This document shows, piece by piece, positions 37,438 to 46,610 of a stretch of DNA of 64,000 bases (positions within the stretch are counted from its first letter, which is position 1; every line of letters begins with the position of its first letter). Source of the stretch: Halopseudomonas pelagia CL-AP6 (lineage in GTDB: Bacteria; Pseudomonadota; Gammaproteobacteria; Pseudomonadales; Pseudomonadaceae); assembly GCF_000410875.1 (NCBI RefSeq), contig NZ_AROI01000010.1:1-64000 (forward strand), read 5' to 3'. The notes beneath the pieces were generated by a model. That model was not told where the DNA came from, made no database searches, and saw only the letters and a list, made by a program, of their open reading frames with translations. A program made the position numbers and the translations under genes.

Positions 37438-38247
37438 ATGAATAAACGATCGGTTAGTCCCAAATCATCTGCACCCGCCACCTTCGGTCCGACGCGATGC
37501 AATGCCTGGCGCGTGAACGCGTCGGGCATCAGCCTGGTACGCCAGTCCCAGCCTGCGCAGCCCCTGCAGATCGAGGCCGACACCTGCACGCTCGAGTTGG
37601 ACCTGACTCGTAGCCTGCTCATCATTGTGGATATGCAGAATGACTTCTGCCATCCGCAGGGTTGGTTCGCACAAAAAGGAGTGAGCATGCGTGCCACTCG
37701 CCGGCCGATTCCGGTGCTGAGAAAGCTTTTACCCGCCTGGCGACAAGTGGGCGCGCAGGTGCTGTGGCTCAACTGGGGTATCCGCGACGATCTGCTAAAT
37801 CTGCCTGCCACCGTGCATTACAAGGGCAAGCGCACGGCCGACGGCGTCGGCTATGGCGAGCGCTCGCCAATCGACCATGGCTGCTCCGTGGTACAGGGAG
37901 AATGGGGCGCGCAGATCATCCCGGAGCTGGCGACTGAACCGACAGACATCCATGTGAACAAACATCGTCTCAGCGGCTTCTGGGATAACGAACTGGATTC
38001 ACTGCTGCGCGCCAAGGGCATTACCACCTTGTTGTTCGCTGGCATCAATACCGACCGTTGCGTGTTTTCCACGCTGCAGGATGCAGCATTTCTCGGTTAC
38101 GACTGCATCCTGCTCAAGGACGCCTGCAGCACGCCCTCCCCTGCGTATGTTTCCCGCGCAATTCATTATCTCGTGGAGCAGTGCCATGGCTTCGTCGCCA
38201 CCGCCGCTGCCCTGCAACAATCCCTTGCATCACGTCATCAGGAGTAA
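37438..38247 (+). CDS. Isochorismatase-like cysteine hydrolase
   Basis: A 269-residue amidohydrolase of the cysteine hydrolase family, which includes N-carbamoylsarcosine, ureidoacrylate and biuret amidohydrolases. The catalytic triad is Asp65 (VDMQNDF), Lys175 (NKHRLSGFW) and Cys208 (NTDRCVF). It has a long N-terminal segment (1-55) typical of the ureidoacrylate/RutB-like branch. It likely removes a carbamoyl or amide group from a ring-opened product. No clear ribosome-binding site is seen, so the start could be further downstream. It is first in the plus operon. Confidence 0.85.
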   Translation: MNKRSVSPKSSAPATFGPTRCNAWRVNASGISLVRQSQPAQPLQIEADTCTLELDLTRSLLIIVDMQNDFCHPQGWFAQKGVSMRATRRPIPVLRKLLPAWRQVGAQVLWLNWGIRDDLLNLPATVHYKGKRTADGVGYGERSPIDHGCSVVQGEWGAQIIPELATEPTDIHVNKHRLSGFWDNELDSLLRAKGITTLLFAGINTDRCVFSTLQDAAFLGYDCILLKDACSTPSPAYVSRAIHYLVEQCHGFVATAAALQQSLASRHQE

Positions 38248-38252
38248 TGAGC

Positions 38253-39302
38253 ATGAATCTACTTTCATATCGGCCCCGCATCTGGAAACAACTCACTGCC
38301 GCCACGCTTAGCCTTGGTCTGGCTCTCGTCAGCGCAGCGCCAGCGTCGGCGGCTACCGACATCGACCTGGTCCTGAACTGGAAATACGAAGGTGCTCAAG
38401 CCTGGTTCTTCCTGGCCGAGGACAAGGGCTATTTCAAGGAGCATGGCTTGAACGTCACTATTGACCAGGGTGAGGGATCGGCAGCTTCGGTGCCCAAGGT
38501 AGCTTCTGGCGTCTATGACGCAGGATTCGGCGACACTAACGCACTGATTCAACTGGCCGCTACGCAGCCAGAGCGTGCACCAGTAGGCGTCTACATGATC
38601 TACAACACCCCGCCTTTCGTGATTGCCGTTAAGTCTGATAGTCCGATCAAGGAGCCCAAGGACGTCGAAGGCAAGATCATTGGCGCTCCGGCTAATGATG
38701 CGGCGCTCAAGCTCTTCCCGGCATTTGCCGAGATGACTGGAATCGATCAGTCGAAAGTTACCATCAACAACATGGCTCCCAACCTGCGCGAGCAATTGCT
38801 GATGCGTGGCCAGATAGATGCAGCATTCGGTTACATCACCACCGTCAGCTTTAGCGCCAAAGGTATGGGTCTTGATCCGGAAAAAGAACTGCGCTTTATC
38901 CGCTATGGCGAGCACGGTATGGACCTGTACTCCAACTCGATCTTCTTTTCGCAAGAGTTTATTGCAGACAATCCCGATGCAGTGAGGGGCTTTCTGGCGG
39001 CAGTTAATCAGGCCATTCAGGATGCAATAGCCAATCCGGAAGAAGCCATGGACGCGCTGATGAAACGTGAGCCACTGCTCAATCGCAGCGTAGAAATGGA
39101 CAAGATGCTTACTACCGTGCGTAACGATATGAGCCATCCGGAAATCGCCGAGATCGGCCTGGGTGATGTGGATGACGAACGTCTGAAAAAGAACATCGAA
39201 ATCGTCGTGGCCGCCAACGCGCTGGAAAGCACTCCCGAGGTGAATCAGATTTTCGACCGTCGTTTTCTTCCCGAGCGCGCCATGCGCCCGAGCGAACTCT
39301 GA
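38253..39302 (+). CDS. ABC transporter substrate-binding protein, NMT1/THI5-like
   Basis: A 349-residue periplasmic binding protein. The signal peptide ends SAAPASAA; the NMT1 signature follows (DLVLNWKYEGAQAWFFLAEDKGYFKEHGL). Relatives bind pyrimidine-like or sulfonate compounds. ATG 38253 sits 8 bases after GGAG; another ATG at 38247 is too close. It works with the ATPase at 41627 and the permease at 42508. Confidence 0.9.
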   Translation: MNLLSYRPRIWKQLTAATLSLGLALVSAAPASAATDIDLVLNWKYEGAQAWFFLAEDKGYFKEHGLNVTIDQGEGSAASVPKVASGVYDAGFGDTNALIQLAATQPERAPVGVYMIYNTPPFVIAVKSDSPIKEPKDVEGKIIGAPANDAALKLFPAFAEMTGIDQSKVTINNMAPNLREQLLMRGQIDAAFGYITTVSFSAKGMGLDPEKELRFIRYGEHGMDLYSNSIFFSQEFIADNPDAVRGFLAAVNQAIQDAIANPEEAMDALMKREPLLNRSVEMDKMLTTVRNDMSHPEIAEIGLGDVDDERLKKNIEIVVAANALESTPEVNQIFDRRFLPERAMRPSEL

Positions 39303-39321
39303 ACCTGGCCTGGAGACCCGC

Positions 39322-40113
39322 ATGAATCTTGATCTGAAAGGCAAGGTAGTGGTCATCACCGGCCCCGCCAAGGGCATGGGCCGGGCCGTGACACTGGCCT
39401 TTGCCCGTGAAGGCGCGCACTTAGTGCTTGCCGGACGCGACACCGCCGCCATCGAAGAGGTCACACAGGAACTTAACGCGATGGGTACCGAAACGCTGGT
39501 AGTCAAATGCGACATGACCTGCAGTGAACAGACCGAACGTCTGGCGACAGAAGCACTCGCGCTTTTCGGTCGTATCGACGTACTGGTCAATGTGGCCGGG
39601 GGCTCCGGCCCAATCGGCAAAACCGGGTGGGAAACCACCCAGGCTGAATTCGACGACATCGTGCAACTGAACATGACCGGCTGCTTCAACACCATGCGTG
39701 CGGTGATGCCTGCAATGATCGAGCAACGCGCCGGCAAGATTGTCAACGTGGGCGGCACTTTCGGCATGCGCGGACGTGCTGGGCGCATGGCCTACTCGGC
39801 GTCCAAATGGGGCCTGCGTGGCATTACCAAGAGTTTTGCCCTGGAGGCCGGTGCCTACGGCGTCAACGTCAACTGCGTTGCGCCGGGCATGGTCGATGGC
39901 CCGCGCTTCCGCGACAAGGTCTGCGCCAACATGGCCGAAAAGCTCGGCATTACCGCCGAGCAAGCAGCTGTCCGCCATGCCGAGGATTACGCGCTCAAAC
40001 GCGTTTCAACCGATACCGACGTGGCCAACGCCTGCCTGTTTCTGGCCAGCGACGTCGCCCGTCAGATTACAGGAGTCGATCTGCCAGTAGATGGCGGATG
40101 GGCTCTGCTCTAG
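39322..40113 (+). CDS. Short-chain dehydrogenase/reductase
   Basis: A 263-residue SDR with the Rossmann motif TGPAKGMGRAVT, NVAGG, the active-site Tyr and Lys in YSASKWG, and a C-terminal PVDGGWALL. It oxidises or reduces a hydroxyl/keto group with NAD(P). The variant GPAKGMG in place of TGGxxGIG is slightly unusual. The substrate is presumably an intermediate of this pathway. Confidence 0.9.
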   Translation: MNLDLKGKVVVITGPAKGMGRAVTLAFAREGAHLVLAGRDTAAIEEVTQELNAMGTETLVVKCDMTCSEQTERLATEALALFGRIDVLVNVAGGSGPIGKTGWETTQAEFDDIVQLNMTGCFNTMRAVMPAMIEQRAGKIVNVGGTFGMRGRAGRMAYSASKWGLRGITKSFALEAGAYGVNVNCVAPGMVDGPRFRDKVCANMAEKLGITAEQAAVRHAEDYALKRVSTDTDVANACLFLASDVARQITGVDLPVDGGWALL

Positions 40114-40123
40114 GAGGAAAGTC

Positions 40124-41572
40124 ATGAGTCAAGTAGATCTGGTCATACGCGGTGCGCGCGTTGTGTCCGACCATCAGATAATCGAGGCTTCGGTTGCCAT
40201 CGACGGAGAAATTATCGTTGCTGTCGGTCACGATGACCTGATGCCTTCTGCACGCGAAGTGCTGCAAGCCGACGGCATGTACTTGCTGCCCGGCGCTATC
40301 GACAGCCATGTGCATTTCCGTGACCCGGGTTACCCGCACAAGGAAACCTGGAAGACCGGCTCCGCTGCGGCAGTCTGTGGTGGCGTAACCACCGTATTCG
40401 AGATGCCCAACACCAACCCGCCGACCGGCACGGTCGAGGCCCTGAATCTGAAGTTGAAGGCGGCGGAATCGTCCTACGTGGATTTCGGTATTCATGGGCT
40501 GCTGGGTGACGACACCGTCGGCCATCTTGAAGAGCTGATTGACGCCGGCGTGACCAGCTTCAAGGCGTTTGTCGGCAACACCTTCGGCAACCTGCCCTCC
40601 CCCAGTGACGGCGCCCTCCTGGAAGGGTTTGAAAAGCTCGCGCCACTGGGTATTCGTACCGTCGTGCACGCGGAAAACTCGTCGATTCTGGCTCGTCGGC
40701 AGAAACGTATGCAGGAAGAAGGTCGCATCGATGCGCTGGCCCACCTGGCGGCGCGCCCCGTGGTCGCCGAAATCGAAGCCATCGGCCGCGTGCTGACGCT
40801 TGCGGAATGGACCGGAGCGCGGGTGCATATTGCCCACCACAGCGCTGCCGATTCGCTATTTCTGATTCGTGAAGCCAAGCGACGCGGTGTTGATGTAACG
40901 GTGGAAACCTGCCCGCAATATCTGCTGCTCAACACCGACCATGCCGATCATCTGGGCGGCATTCTGCGCCTGAACCCACCGATCCGCGAACCGCGCCACA
41001 ACCAGCCACTCTGGGATGCCATGCTCGACGGCACCATCGACATGATCGCCACCGACCATGCACCCCATGCGCCAGAGGAAAAGACCCGTGCCAACATCTG
41101 GGAGTGCGACTGCGGTTTTCCCGGAATCGAAACCCAGATGGCGTTGATGCTTACCGAAGTCAATCGCGAGCGCGCGACGCTAATGGATTACGTGCGCTGG
41201 AGCTCGGTCAACCCGGCCAAGGCCTGGGGCATTTATGGCACCAAGGGCGTTATCGCACCTGGTGCACATGCAGATATCGCCGTGGTCGACATGAACAAGA
41301 CCGGCATCCTGTCCGAAAACGAGCTGCAGAGCATCAGTAAAATCTCGCCCTGGGACGGTCGTGCGGTCAAAGGCTATCCGATCCATACCCTGCTGCGCGG
41401 CCGCTTTGTAATGCGCAACGGCAAACTGGTGCCCGAGACCGCCGGATGGGGGCGCTCAGTCAAGGGTATTCAAGCCATGCCCAAGGCCAAGCCGCTGAAT
41501 ACCGAGCATTACACCAGCGCCATTCTTAAAACGCCGGACGGCGTGCGGCTTACTGCCGAGCCGACGCGATGA
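40124..41572 (+). CDS. Cyclic amidohydrolase (dihydroorotase/allantoinase/hydantoinase family)
   Basis: A 482-residue TIM-barrel metal hydrolase that opens cyclic amides or ureides. Ligands visible: His62 and His64 (DSHVHFRDPG), probable carboxylated Lys147 (SFKAF), His182 (VVHAEN), His238 (HIAHHS) and Asp311 (ATDHAPH), so a binuclear site is intact. The sequence lies between allantoinase and dihydropyrimidinase by eye; exact substrate is unknown. AGGAGG stands 7 bases before ATG 40124. Confidence 0.88.
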   Translation: MSQVDLVIRGARVVSDHQIIEASVAIDGEIIVAVGHDDLMPSAREVLQADGMYLLPGAIDSHVHFRDPGYPHKETWKTGSAAAVCGGVTTVFEMPNTNPPTGTVEALNLKLKAAESSYVDFGIHGLLGDDTVGHLEELIDAGVTSFKAFVGNTFGNLPSPSDGALLEGFEKLAPLGIRTVVHAENSSILARRQKRMQEEGRIDALAHLAARPVVAEIEAIGRVLTLAEWTGARVHIAHHSAADSLFLIREAKRRGVDVTVETCPQYLLLNTDHADHLGGILRLNPPIREPRHNQPLWDAMLDGTIDMIATDHAPHAPEEKTRANIWECDCGFPGIETQMALMLTEVNRERATLMDYVRWSSVNPAKAWGIYGTKGVIAPGAHADIAVVDMNKTGILSENELQSISKISPWDGRAVKGYPIHTLLRGRFVMRNGKLVPETAGWGRSVKGIQAMPKAKPLNTEHYTSAILKTPDGVRLTAEPTR

Positions 41573-41626
41573 TAACCGCATCATCTACAGCAATTCAGCG
41601 AAGACAGGCCATGAGGAGTACCGCCC

Positions 41627-42511
41627 ATGCTTGAAGGCAAATCAGCACGCACCTCGAATACGGTAATTGAGCTGTCTAATGTGACGGTGCGCTACGGCGG
41701 CGATATGGTCGCACTGGACAAGACCCGTCTGCACATCGACAAAGGCGATTTTGTTGCCCTGGTCGGTCCGAGTGGCTGCGGCAAGTCAACCATTCTCAAA
41801 CTGGTTGCCGGCCTACTGGAGCCTACCGAAGGCGCTGCTATTGTCGGCGGTCGTGAGGTGGGCGCCATCGGCAGCCATGCCAAAAGGCTGGGCTTGGCGT
41901 TTCAGAATCCCACCATGCTGCCGTGGCTGAGCATTCTGGACAACGTGATGATCCCGCTGAAGATCGTTGAGCCCTTCCGTCAGGACTATCGACGCAAGAA
42001 AAATGGCGAGTTTCGCGAACGGGCTGAAGCGTTGCTGGAACAGGTCGGCCTCGCCGGTTTTGGCGGGAAACGCCCGTGGGAGCTGTCCGGCGGGATGCTA
42101 CAGCGCGCCTCGCTGTGCCGTGCCCTGGTGCACGAGCCGGACATTCTACTGCTGGATGAACCCTTCGGCGCGCTGGACCAATTTACCCGCGAGGAGCTCT
42201 GGGACACCATGCAGGCACTGTGGATGGCCAAACGCCCCACGGTATTGCTGGTCACCCACGATCTGCGCGAATCGGCCTACCTGGCCAACCGTATCTGTGT
42301 CATGAGTTCACGCCCCGGTCGCATCATTCAGGATCAAAGCGTTGAGTTCGCCCGCCCGCGTACGCTGGAATCCAGCTATGAACAAAGCTTTACCACGCTG
42401 GTACAGGAGTTGCGCATGAGCATCGCCCATGCGCGCTCAGACGCCGATACGACCACGCCCGCGGCCACAACCCCAGCGGCGACACCGCGTATCAAGGAGG
42501 CTTCGCTATGA
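41627..42511 (+). CDS. ABC transporter ATP-binding protein (SsuB/TauB/ThiZ type)
   Basis: A 294-residue ATPase: Walker A GPSGCGKST, Q-loop FQNPTMLPW, signature LSGGMLQRASLCRAL, Walker B ILLLDEPFGALD, H-loop VTHD. It powers the NMT1-type importer. Its stop overlaps the permease start by four bases (ATGA). Confidence 0.93.
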   Translation: MLEGKSARTSNTVIELSNVTVRYGGDMVALDKTRLHIDKGDFVALVGPSGCGKSTILKLVAGLLEPTEGAAIVGGREVGAIGSHAKRLGLAFQNPTMLPWLSILDNVMIPLKIVEPFRQDYRRKKNGEFRERAEALLEQVGLAGFGGKRPWELSGGMLQRASLCRALVHEPDILLLDEPFGALDQFTREELWDTMQALWMAKRPTVLLVTHDLRESAYLANRICVMSSRPGRIIQDQSVEFARPRTLESSYEQSFTTLVQELRMSIAHARSDADTTTPAATTPAATPRIKEASL

Positions 42512-43269
42512 ACCATGAAATGTCGCGTTTTCGACGCAATATGTTGTCGTTCTCCGCCATGGTCTTCTTCTTTCTGGCGTGGGAGCTGATCTGCCGGGTA
42601 TTCGGTGTTTCCGAACTAGTACTGCCGGTGCCCAGCCAGATTGCGGCGGTATTGATCGACAAGATGCCGATCCTCTGGCCGCACGCTCAGCAGACGCTGA
42701 TGACAACCTTGATCGGCTTCTTCCTGGGGGTGGTCATCGGACTGTTCATTGGCGTAATCATCGGTTCTTCACGTATCGCCTACGATATCGCCTACCCGCT
42801 ACTGGTGGGTTTTTCGAGCATTCCCAAGGTCGCGGTAGTACCCATCTTTGTTGTCTGGTTCGGCTCCGGTACTATTCCGGCCATTCTTACTTCCATGGTT
42901 ATCGGCATCTTCCCGGTGGTGGTCAATGTAGCCACCGGCCTGGCCACCACAGAGCCGGAACTGGAGGACGTGCTGCGCGTACTGGGCGCGAAGAAGCGCG
43001 ACATCCTCTGGAACGTGGGCCTGCCACGCACCATGCCCTATCTGTTTGCCTCACTGAAAATCGCGCTGACCTCGGCGTTTATCGGCACCGTGCTGGCGGA
43101 AACCATCGCCTCTAACAAGGGCATCGGCAACGTCATGATGATCGCCAGCGGCAACTTCGATGTACCTCTGGTGTTTGCCGGCTTGTTCATTCTGGCGGCT
43201 ATGGGTGTAGCGCTCTACTCCATCTCCGCACTGGTGGAAAACCACTTTACCCGCTGGACTCAACGCTAA
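42508..43269 (+). CDS. ABC transporter permease (SsuC/TauC/ThiX type)
   Basis: A 253-residue inner-membrane permease with about six helices and the EAA loop (ATTEPELEDVLRVLGAKKRDILWNVGLP). Partner of the binding protein at 38253 and the ATPase at 41627. Confidence 0.93.
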   Translation: MNHEMSRFRRNMLSFSAMVFFFLAWELICRVFGVSELVLPVPSQIAAVLIDKMPILWPHAQQTLMTTLIGFFLGVVIGLFIGVIIGSSRIAYDIAYPLLVGFSSIPKVAVVPIFVVWFGSGTIPAILTSMVIGIFPVVVNVATGLATTEPELEDVLRVLGAKKRDILWNVGLPRTMPYLFASLKIALTSAFIGTVLAETIASNKGIGNVMMIASGNFDVPLVFAGLFILAAMGVALYSISALVENHFTRWTQR

Positions 43270-43288
43270 GCAGCCAGGGAGCTTCGTA

Positions 43289-43891
43289 ATGCAGAATTCA
43301 ACTACACCGCTGCGCAGTATTGCCGTGTTCTCCGGCTCCAATTTTGGCGGGTCACCTGAGTACACCGAACAGGCCAGAGCGCTGGGCAGCGAAATCGCCC
43401 GACGCGGTATAACGCTGGTCTACGGCGGCACGACCAAAGGTCTGATGGGCGTGGTGGCCGACGCTGCCCTCGCCCAGGGCGGCGAAGTGATTGGTGTGAT
43501 CAATCAGCGCCTATTCGACCGGGGGCATCTGCATCCCGGGCTCAGCGGCCATGAAGTTGCCGAGAACATGCGTATGCGCAAGGCACGCATGAGCGATTTG
43601 GCTGATGCCTTTATCGCGCTGCCTGGCGGACTCGGCACATTGGAAGAATTGTTCGAGGTGGCCACGCTGACCCAGCTCGGTGATCACAGCAAGGCTTTTG
43701 CCTGCTTAAACGTACGGCAGTTTTTTGAGCCCTTACGCGCTCTTCTCGGCCACGCCCAGCAGGAAGGCTTCATGAAGGTTGAGCACGCCGAGATGATCAT
43801 CATCGAATCCGACCCGGGCCAGTTATTGGACCAACTGGCCGAGTGGCGCGCGCCGACCGTGACCAAGTGGATAGACCAGCCCGGTTCCTGA
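43289..43891 (+). CDS. LOG-family protein (TIGR00730, Rossmann fold)
   Basis: A 200-residue protein with the LOG motifs GGTTKGLMGVVADAAL and PGGLGTLEELFE. LOG proteins cleave nucleoside 5'-monophosphates, releasing the base (cytokinin activation in plants, AMP-like substrates in bacteria). Inside a heterocycle-degradation operon it could release a base from its ribotide (inference). It follows the permease by 19 bases. Confidence 0.9.
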   Translation: MQNSTTPLRSIAVFSGSNFGGSPEYTEQARALGSEIARRGITLVYGGTTKGLMGVVADAALAQGGEVIGVINQRLFDRGHLHPGLSGHEVAENMRMRKARMSDLADAFIALPGGLGTLEELFEVATLTQLGDHSKAFACLNVRQFFEPLRALLGHAQQEGFMKVEHAEMIIIESDPGQLLDQLAEWRAPTVTKWIDQPGS

Positions 43892-43928
43892 GCCCGAATC
43901 GGGAACCTCTTAGCCAACAGGAAACAGC

Positions 43929-44354
43929 ATGACCACGATCAAGATCACTGCCGGCGGTTTCGAATTTCTCGCCGAAGGCCACCCAGACGCACCCGACACC
44001 CTGGCGGCTTTTTTGCGACTACTACCCTATCGGCAGAAATTCATCCATGTGCGCTGGAGTGGCGAAGGCTGCTGGGTGCCTTTGGGTGAGTATCAACTGA
44101 ACAATGCCGGCCAGCCGGTGGGCTTCGAAAACCATACCAGCCACCCCTCGGTGGGCGACATTCTGTTCTACCCCGGCGGTTATAGCGAAACGGAAATCAT
44201 CATGGCCTACGGCGCCTGCAGCTTTTCCAGCAAGCTTGGTCCGTTAGCTGGCAATCATTTCCTGACCATTACCGAGGGCCGCGAGAACCTGCGGGCGCTC
44301 GGTTTGAAGGCGCTGTGGGACGGCGCTCAAGACGTCACTTTCGAATTGGCCTGA
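43929..44354 (+). CDS. DUF3830-family protein
   Basis: A 141-residue cytoplasmic protein recognised as DUF3830 from FIHVRWSGEGCWVPLG, NHTSHPSVGDILFYPGG and EIIMAYGACSFSSKLGPLAGNHF. The family is predicted to have a cyclophilin-like fold and recurs beside amide or pyrimidine hydrolases; no activity is established. It sits between the LOG and ring-opening amidohydrolase genes. Confidence 0.82.
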   Translation: MTTIKITAGGFEFLAEGHPDAPDTLAAFLRLLPYRQKFIHVRWSGEGCWVPLGEYQLNNAGQPVGFENHTSHPSVGDILFYPGGYSETEIIMAYGACSFSSKLGPLAGNHFLTITEGRENLRALGLKALWDGAQDVTFELA

Positions 44355-44389
44355 GGCCGAAGCCATTTTTTGAACAAGGTAGCAAAACC

Positions 44390-45484
44390 ATGAAAACACG
44401 CGTAACACGGCTGCCTGCCAGCGCCCCGGATGATACTTCCGCGCTGGTCAAGGCCATTGAGGCACAGCAGATCGACCCCAACCAGGTCATTGCCGTACTC
44501 GGAAAGACCGAGGGCAACGGCTGCGTAAATGACTTTACCCGCGCCTTCGCCACCAGCACGTTGAAAACCTTCTTTGCTCGGCAACTGAAGCTAAAGGAGT
44601 CGCAGGTCGACGAGCGCATTGCCTTTGTCATGTCCGGCGGCACCGAGGGTGGCCTAAGCCCGCACTGGCTGGTATTCGAAGTCGACAGCAACAGCCCCTC
44701 CGTGGCGGACGGCTTGCCCGGTCTGGCCGCCGGAGTGGCCTTCACCCGCGATTTCAAGCCGGAGGAAATAGGCCGCAGCGCGCAGGTATCGCTGACCCGC
44801 GAAGCGGTGCTACAGGCCATGACGGCAGCCGGAATTCAAAGGGTAGAGGATGTGCATTTTGTCCAGATCAAGTGCCCACTATTAACCGCTGCACGCATCA
44901 ACAATGCCGCGACCCGTGGCCATAGCGTCGCCTGCCACGATACTTACGAGTCCATGGGCTACTCGCGTGGCGCCTCGGCCCTTGGTGTGGCGGCAGCACT
45001 GGGCGACTTACCGGACGGTGCGGTCAGCGATGAGCAAATTTGCCGCGACTGGTCACTCTACTCCACCCGAGCCAGCACCTCGGCCGGAATCGAACTGCTG
45101 CGCAACGAAGTCCTGGTGCTCGGCAATGCGCCTGGCTGGGATCCAGAATTCCGGATCGGCCATGCGGTGATGAACGATGCACTGGATGTGCTGGCGATTG
45201 ATCGGGCGTTGGCCAGCATGCCGGACGGCGGCAGCATCGAGCTGACTCCAGAGCGTCTCGCCGGGCTGCTGGTCAAGGCCGAACCCTCGGCCTCGGGCAA
45301 TATTCGCGGTAATAGGCACGTAATGAGCGACGACAGCGACATCAACGGCTCGCGCCATGCGCGGGCGCTGGTCGGCGGCGTGTTGGCAGGTCGTCTAGGT
45401 GATACGCAACTGTTCGTATCTGGCGGTGCGGAACATCAGGGCCCCAATGGTGGCGGGCCGTTGGCCTTGATCGTGCGCACCTGA
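44390..45484 (+). CDS. Ring-opening amidohydrolase, cyanuric acid hydrolase/barbiturase family
   Basis: A 364-residue member of the AtzD/barbiturase family, found in few bacteria and opening cyanuric acid, barbiturate or related rings. The fold has three similar units, each with a Lys/Ser pair. I see Lys39 with Ser82 (MSGGTEGG), Lys161 (QIKCPLL) with Ser229/231 (RASTSAGIE), and Lys296 (LVKAEPS) with Ser344 (SGGAEHQGPNGGGP). The family tail is intact. I chose ATG 44390 with AAGG upstream. Sequence alone does not separate cyanuric acid from barbiturate or a new substrate. It is last in the plus operon. Confidence 0.9.
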   Translation: MKTRVTRLPASAPDDTSALVKAIEAQQIDPNQVIAVLGKTEGNGCVNDFTRAFATSTLKTFFARQLKLKESQVDERIAFVMSGGTEGGLSPHWLVFEVDSNSPSVADGLPGLAAGVAFTRDFKPEEIGRSAQVSLTREAVLQAMTAAGIQRVEDVHFVQIKCPLLTAARINNAATRGHSVACHDTYESMGYSRGASALGVAAALGDLPDGAVSDEQICRDWSLYSTRASTSAGIELLRNEVLVLGNAPGWDPEFRIGHAVMNDALDVLAIDRALASMPDGGSIELTPERLAGLLVKAEPSASGNIRGNRHVMSDDSDINGSRHARALVGGVLAGRLGDTQLFVSGGAEHQGPNGGGPLALIVRT

Positions 45485-45498
45485 TCACCGCAGCGAGA

Positions 45499-46218
45499 TC
45501 AGGCCTGTTGAACGCTGTTGCGCGCCTCGGACAGCATCGACAGGCTAATCTTGCGCACCTCTATTTTGCTGTGCTCGATATGCGAACGCAGCAGCATCTG
45601 CGCCTCGTCCCGCTTACGAGCAACCAGCGCGGCCAGGATGCGTGCATGTTCGTTATAGGTTTCCTCAATTCGCGCGCTCTTGAGGAAGTCCAGCCGCCGC
45701 ACAATGCGTATTCGGTCACACACCTCGGCGTGCACACGCATCATTTCGCGGTTACCGGCAGCCGCGAGCAGTCCGCAGTGAAAGGCTTCATCCAGGTCGG
45801 CGACCAGCTTCATGCCATGTTCGCGCTGCTCCGGCGGCACCATCCATACACGGTTAAGCTCCGCCAGCGCGCTGGCCGGATCCGGCAGCCCGCACAGGCG
45901 CTCAATCGCAACGCTCTCCAGTGCCACACGCAGATCGTAGAGCTCGTCGATCTGATCAAAGTCCAATGGCTTGACCGTCCAGCCGCGACGAAACCCTACC
46001 TCCAGGTACCCCTCGCGTTCCAGACGGTAGAGCGCGTCGCGCACAGGCGTACGCGAGACCTGGTAGCGTGCAGCCAGTTCGGTTTCGCTGAAGCGGTCAT
46101 GGGGCAACAGTTGGTAGTCGAAGATTTCCTGCTTCAACCGTAGGTAGATCTGTTGCGCCAAGGCATTGGTCTGGGGCTTAGGAATGGCGTCACCTGTCGG
46201 GCAAAAATGCCTTGTCAA
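45499..46218 (-). CDS. GntR-family regulator (FCD subfamily)
   Basis: A 239-residue regulator: winged helix with DRFSETELAARYQVSRTPVRDALYRLEREGYLE and a helical FCD ligand domain (about 95-220). The start is TTG at 46218, overlapping the preceding stop as TTGA; no ATG fits. It is the last gene of the nine-gene minus operon, so it probably controls its own operon through the palindrome at 53723-53734. Confidence 0.88.
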   Translation of the reverse strand: MTRHFCPTGDAIPKPQTNALAQQIYLRLKQEIFDYQLLPHDRFSETELAARYQVSRTPVRDALYRLEREGYLEVGFRRGWTVKPLDFDQIDELYDLRVALESVAIERLCGLPDPASALAELNRVWMVPPEQREHGMKLVADLDEAFHCGLLAAAGNREMMRVHAEVCDRIRIVRRLDFLKSARIEETYNEHARILAALVARKRDEAQMLLRSHIEHSKIEVRKISLSMLSEARNSVQQA

Positions 46219-46610
46219 AGGGTACTGAGATCAACACTAACGTGCGCTGCAACCACTTTCCAGCCATCGGTAAAACGTACCCAGGTCTGCATCTGCCGGC
46301 CAGTACGATCGGTTTCGCCATCACTGAATTCGGTGCTGACCGTGGCATAGGCTTCAGCAAAAGTGGAAATCACCGTATTACGCAGCGTGCGCCCAGGCCC
46401 GACGCGGGTGCATACCCGGCGGTACGCGGCGATAGCCTGTGCACCGTAGAGATTTTCTGCCACGCCGTAGCGCACGGTCTGCTCGCTGTCCCAGAAATAA
46501 CCGTCGAGTACGCTCAGTTGATTGTCCAGCAGTGCCCGTTCGTATTCTTCAAAGGCTAATCTGACCGCTTCGACTACATGGGGCAAGTTGATTTGCGGAT
46601 CGGTTTTCAT
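46215..46610 (-). CDS. AtzH-like protein (DUF3225, NTF2-like fold)
   Basis: A 131-residue protein with the DUF3225 pattern [40 protein letters not shown] and [22 protein letters not shown]. AtzH of the cyanuric acid pathway hydrolyses 1,3-dicarboxyurea and normally accompanies AtzE/AtzG amidases. Here it follows two cysteine hydrolases instead. It overlaps the neighbours by four bases on both sides. Confidence 0.85.
   Translation of the reverse strand: MKTDPQINLPHVVEAVRLAFEEYERALLDNQLSVLDGYFWDSEQTVRYGVAENLYGAQAIAAYRRVCTRVGPGRTLRNTVISTFAEAYATVSTEFSDGETDRTGRQMQTWVRFTDGWKVVAAHVSVDLSTL

Noticed and set aside
38265-39788. A 507-codon open frame on the minus strand
   Set aside because: It lies antisense to the NMT1 binding protein and SDR genes, both with clear family motifs and good start sites. 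Long antisense frames are common in GC-rich coding DNA.
45480-45503. Hairpin CCTGATC...GATCAGG between the two convergent operons
   Set aside because: Only seven base pairs, no T tract on either strand, and it overlaps coding ends. Not convincing as a terminator.
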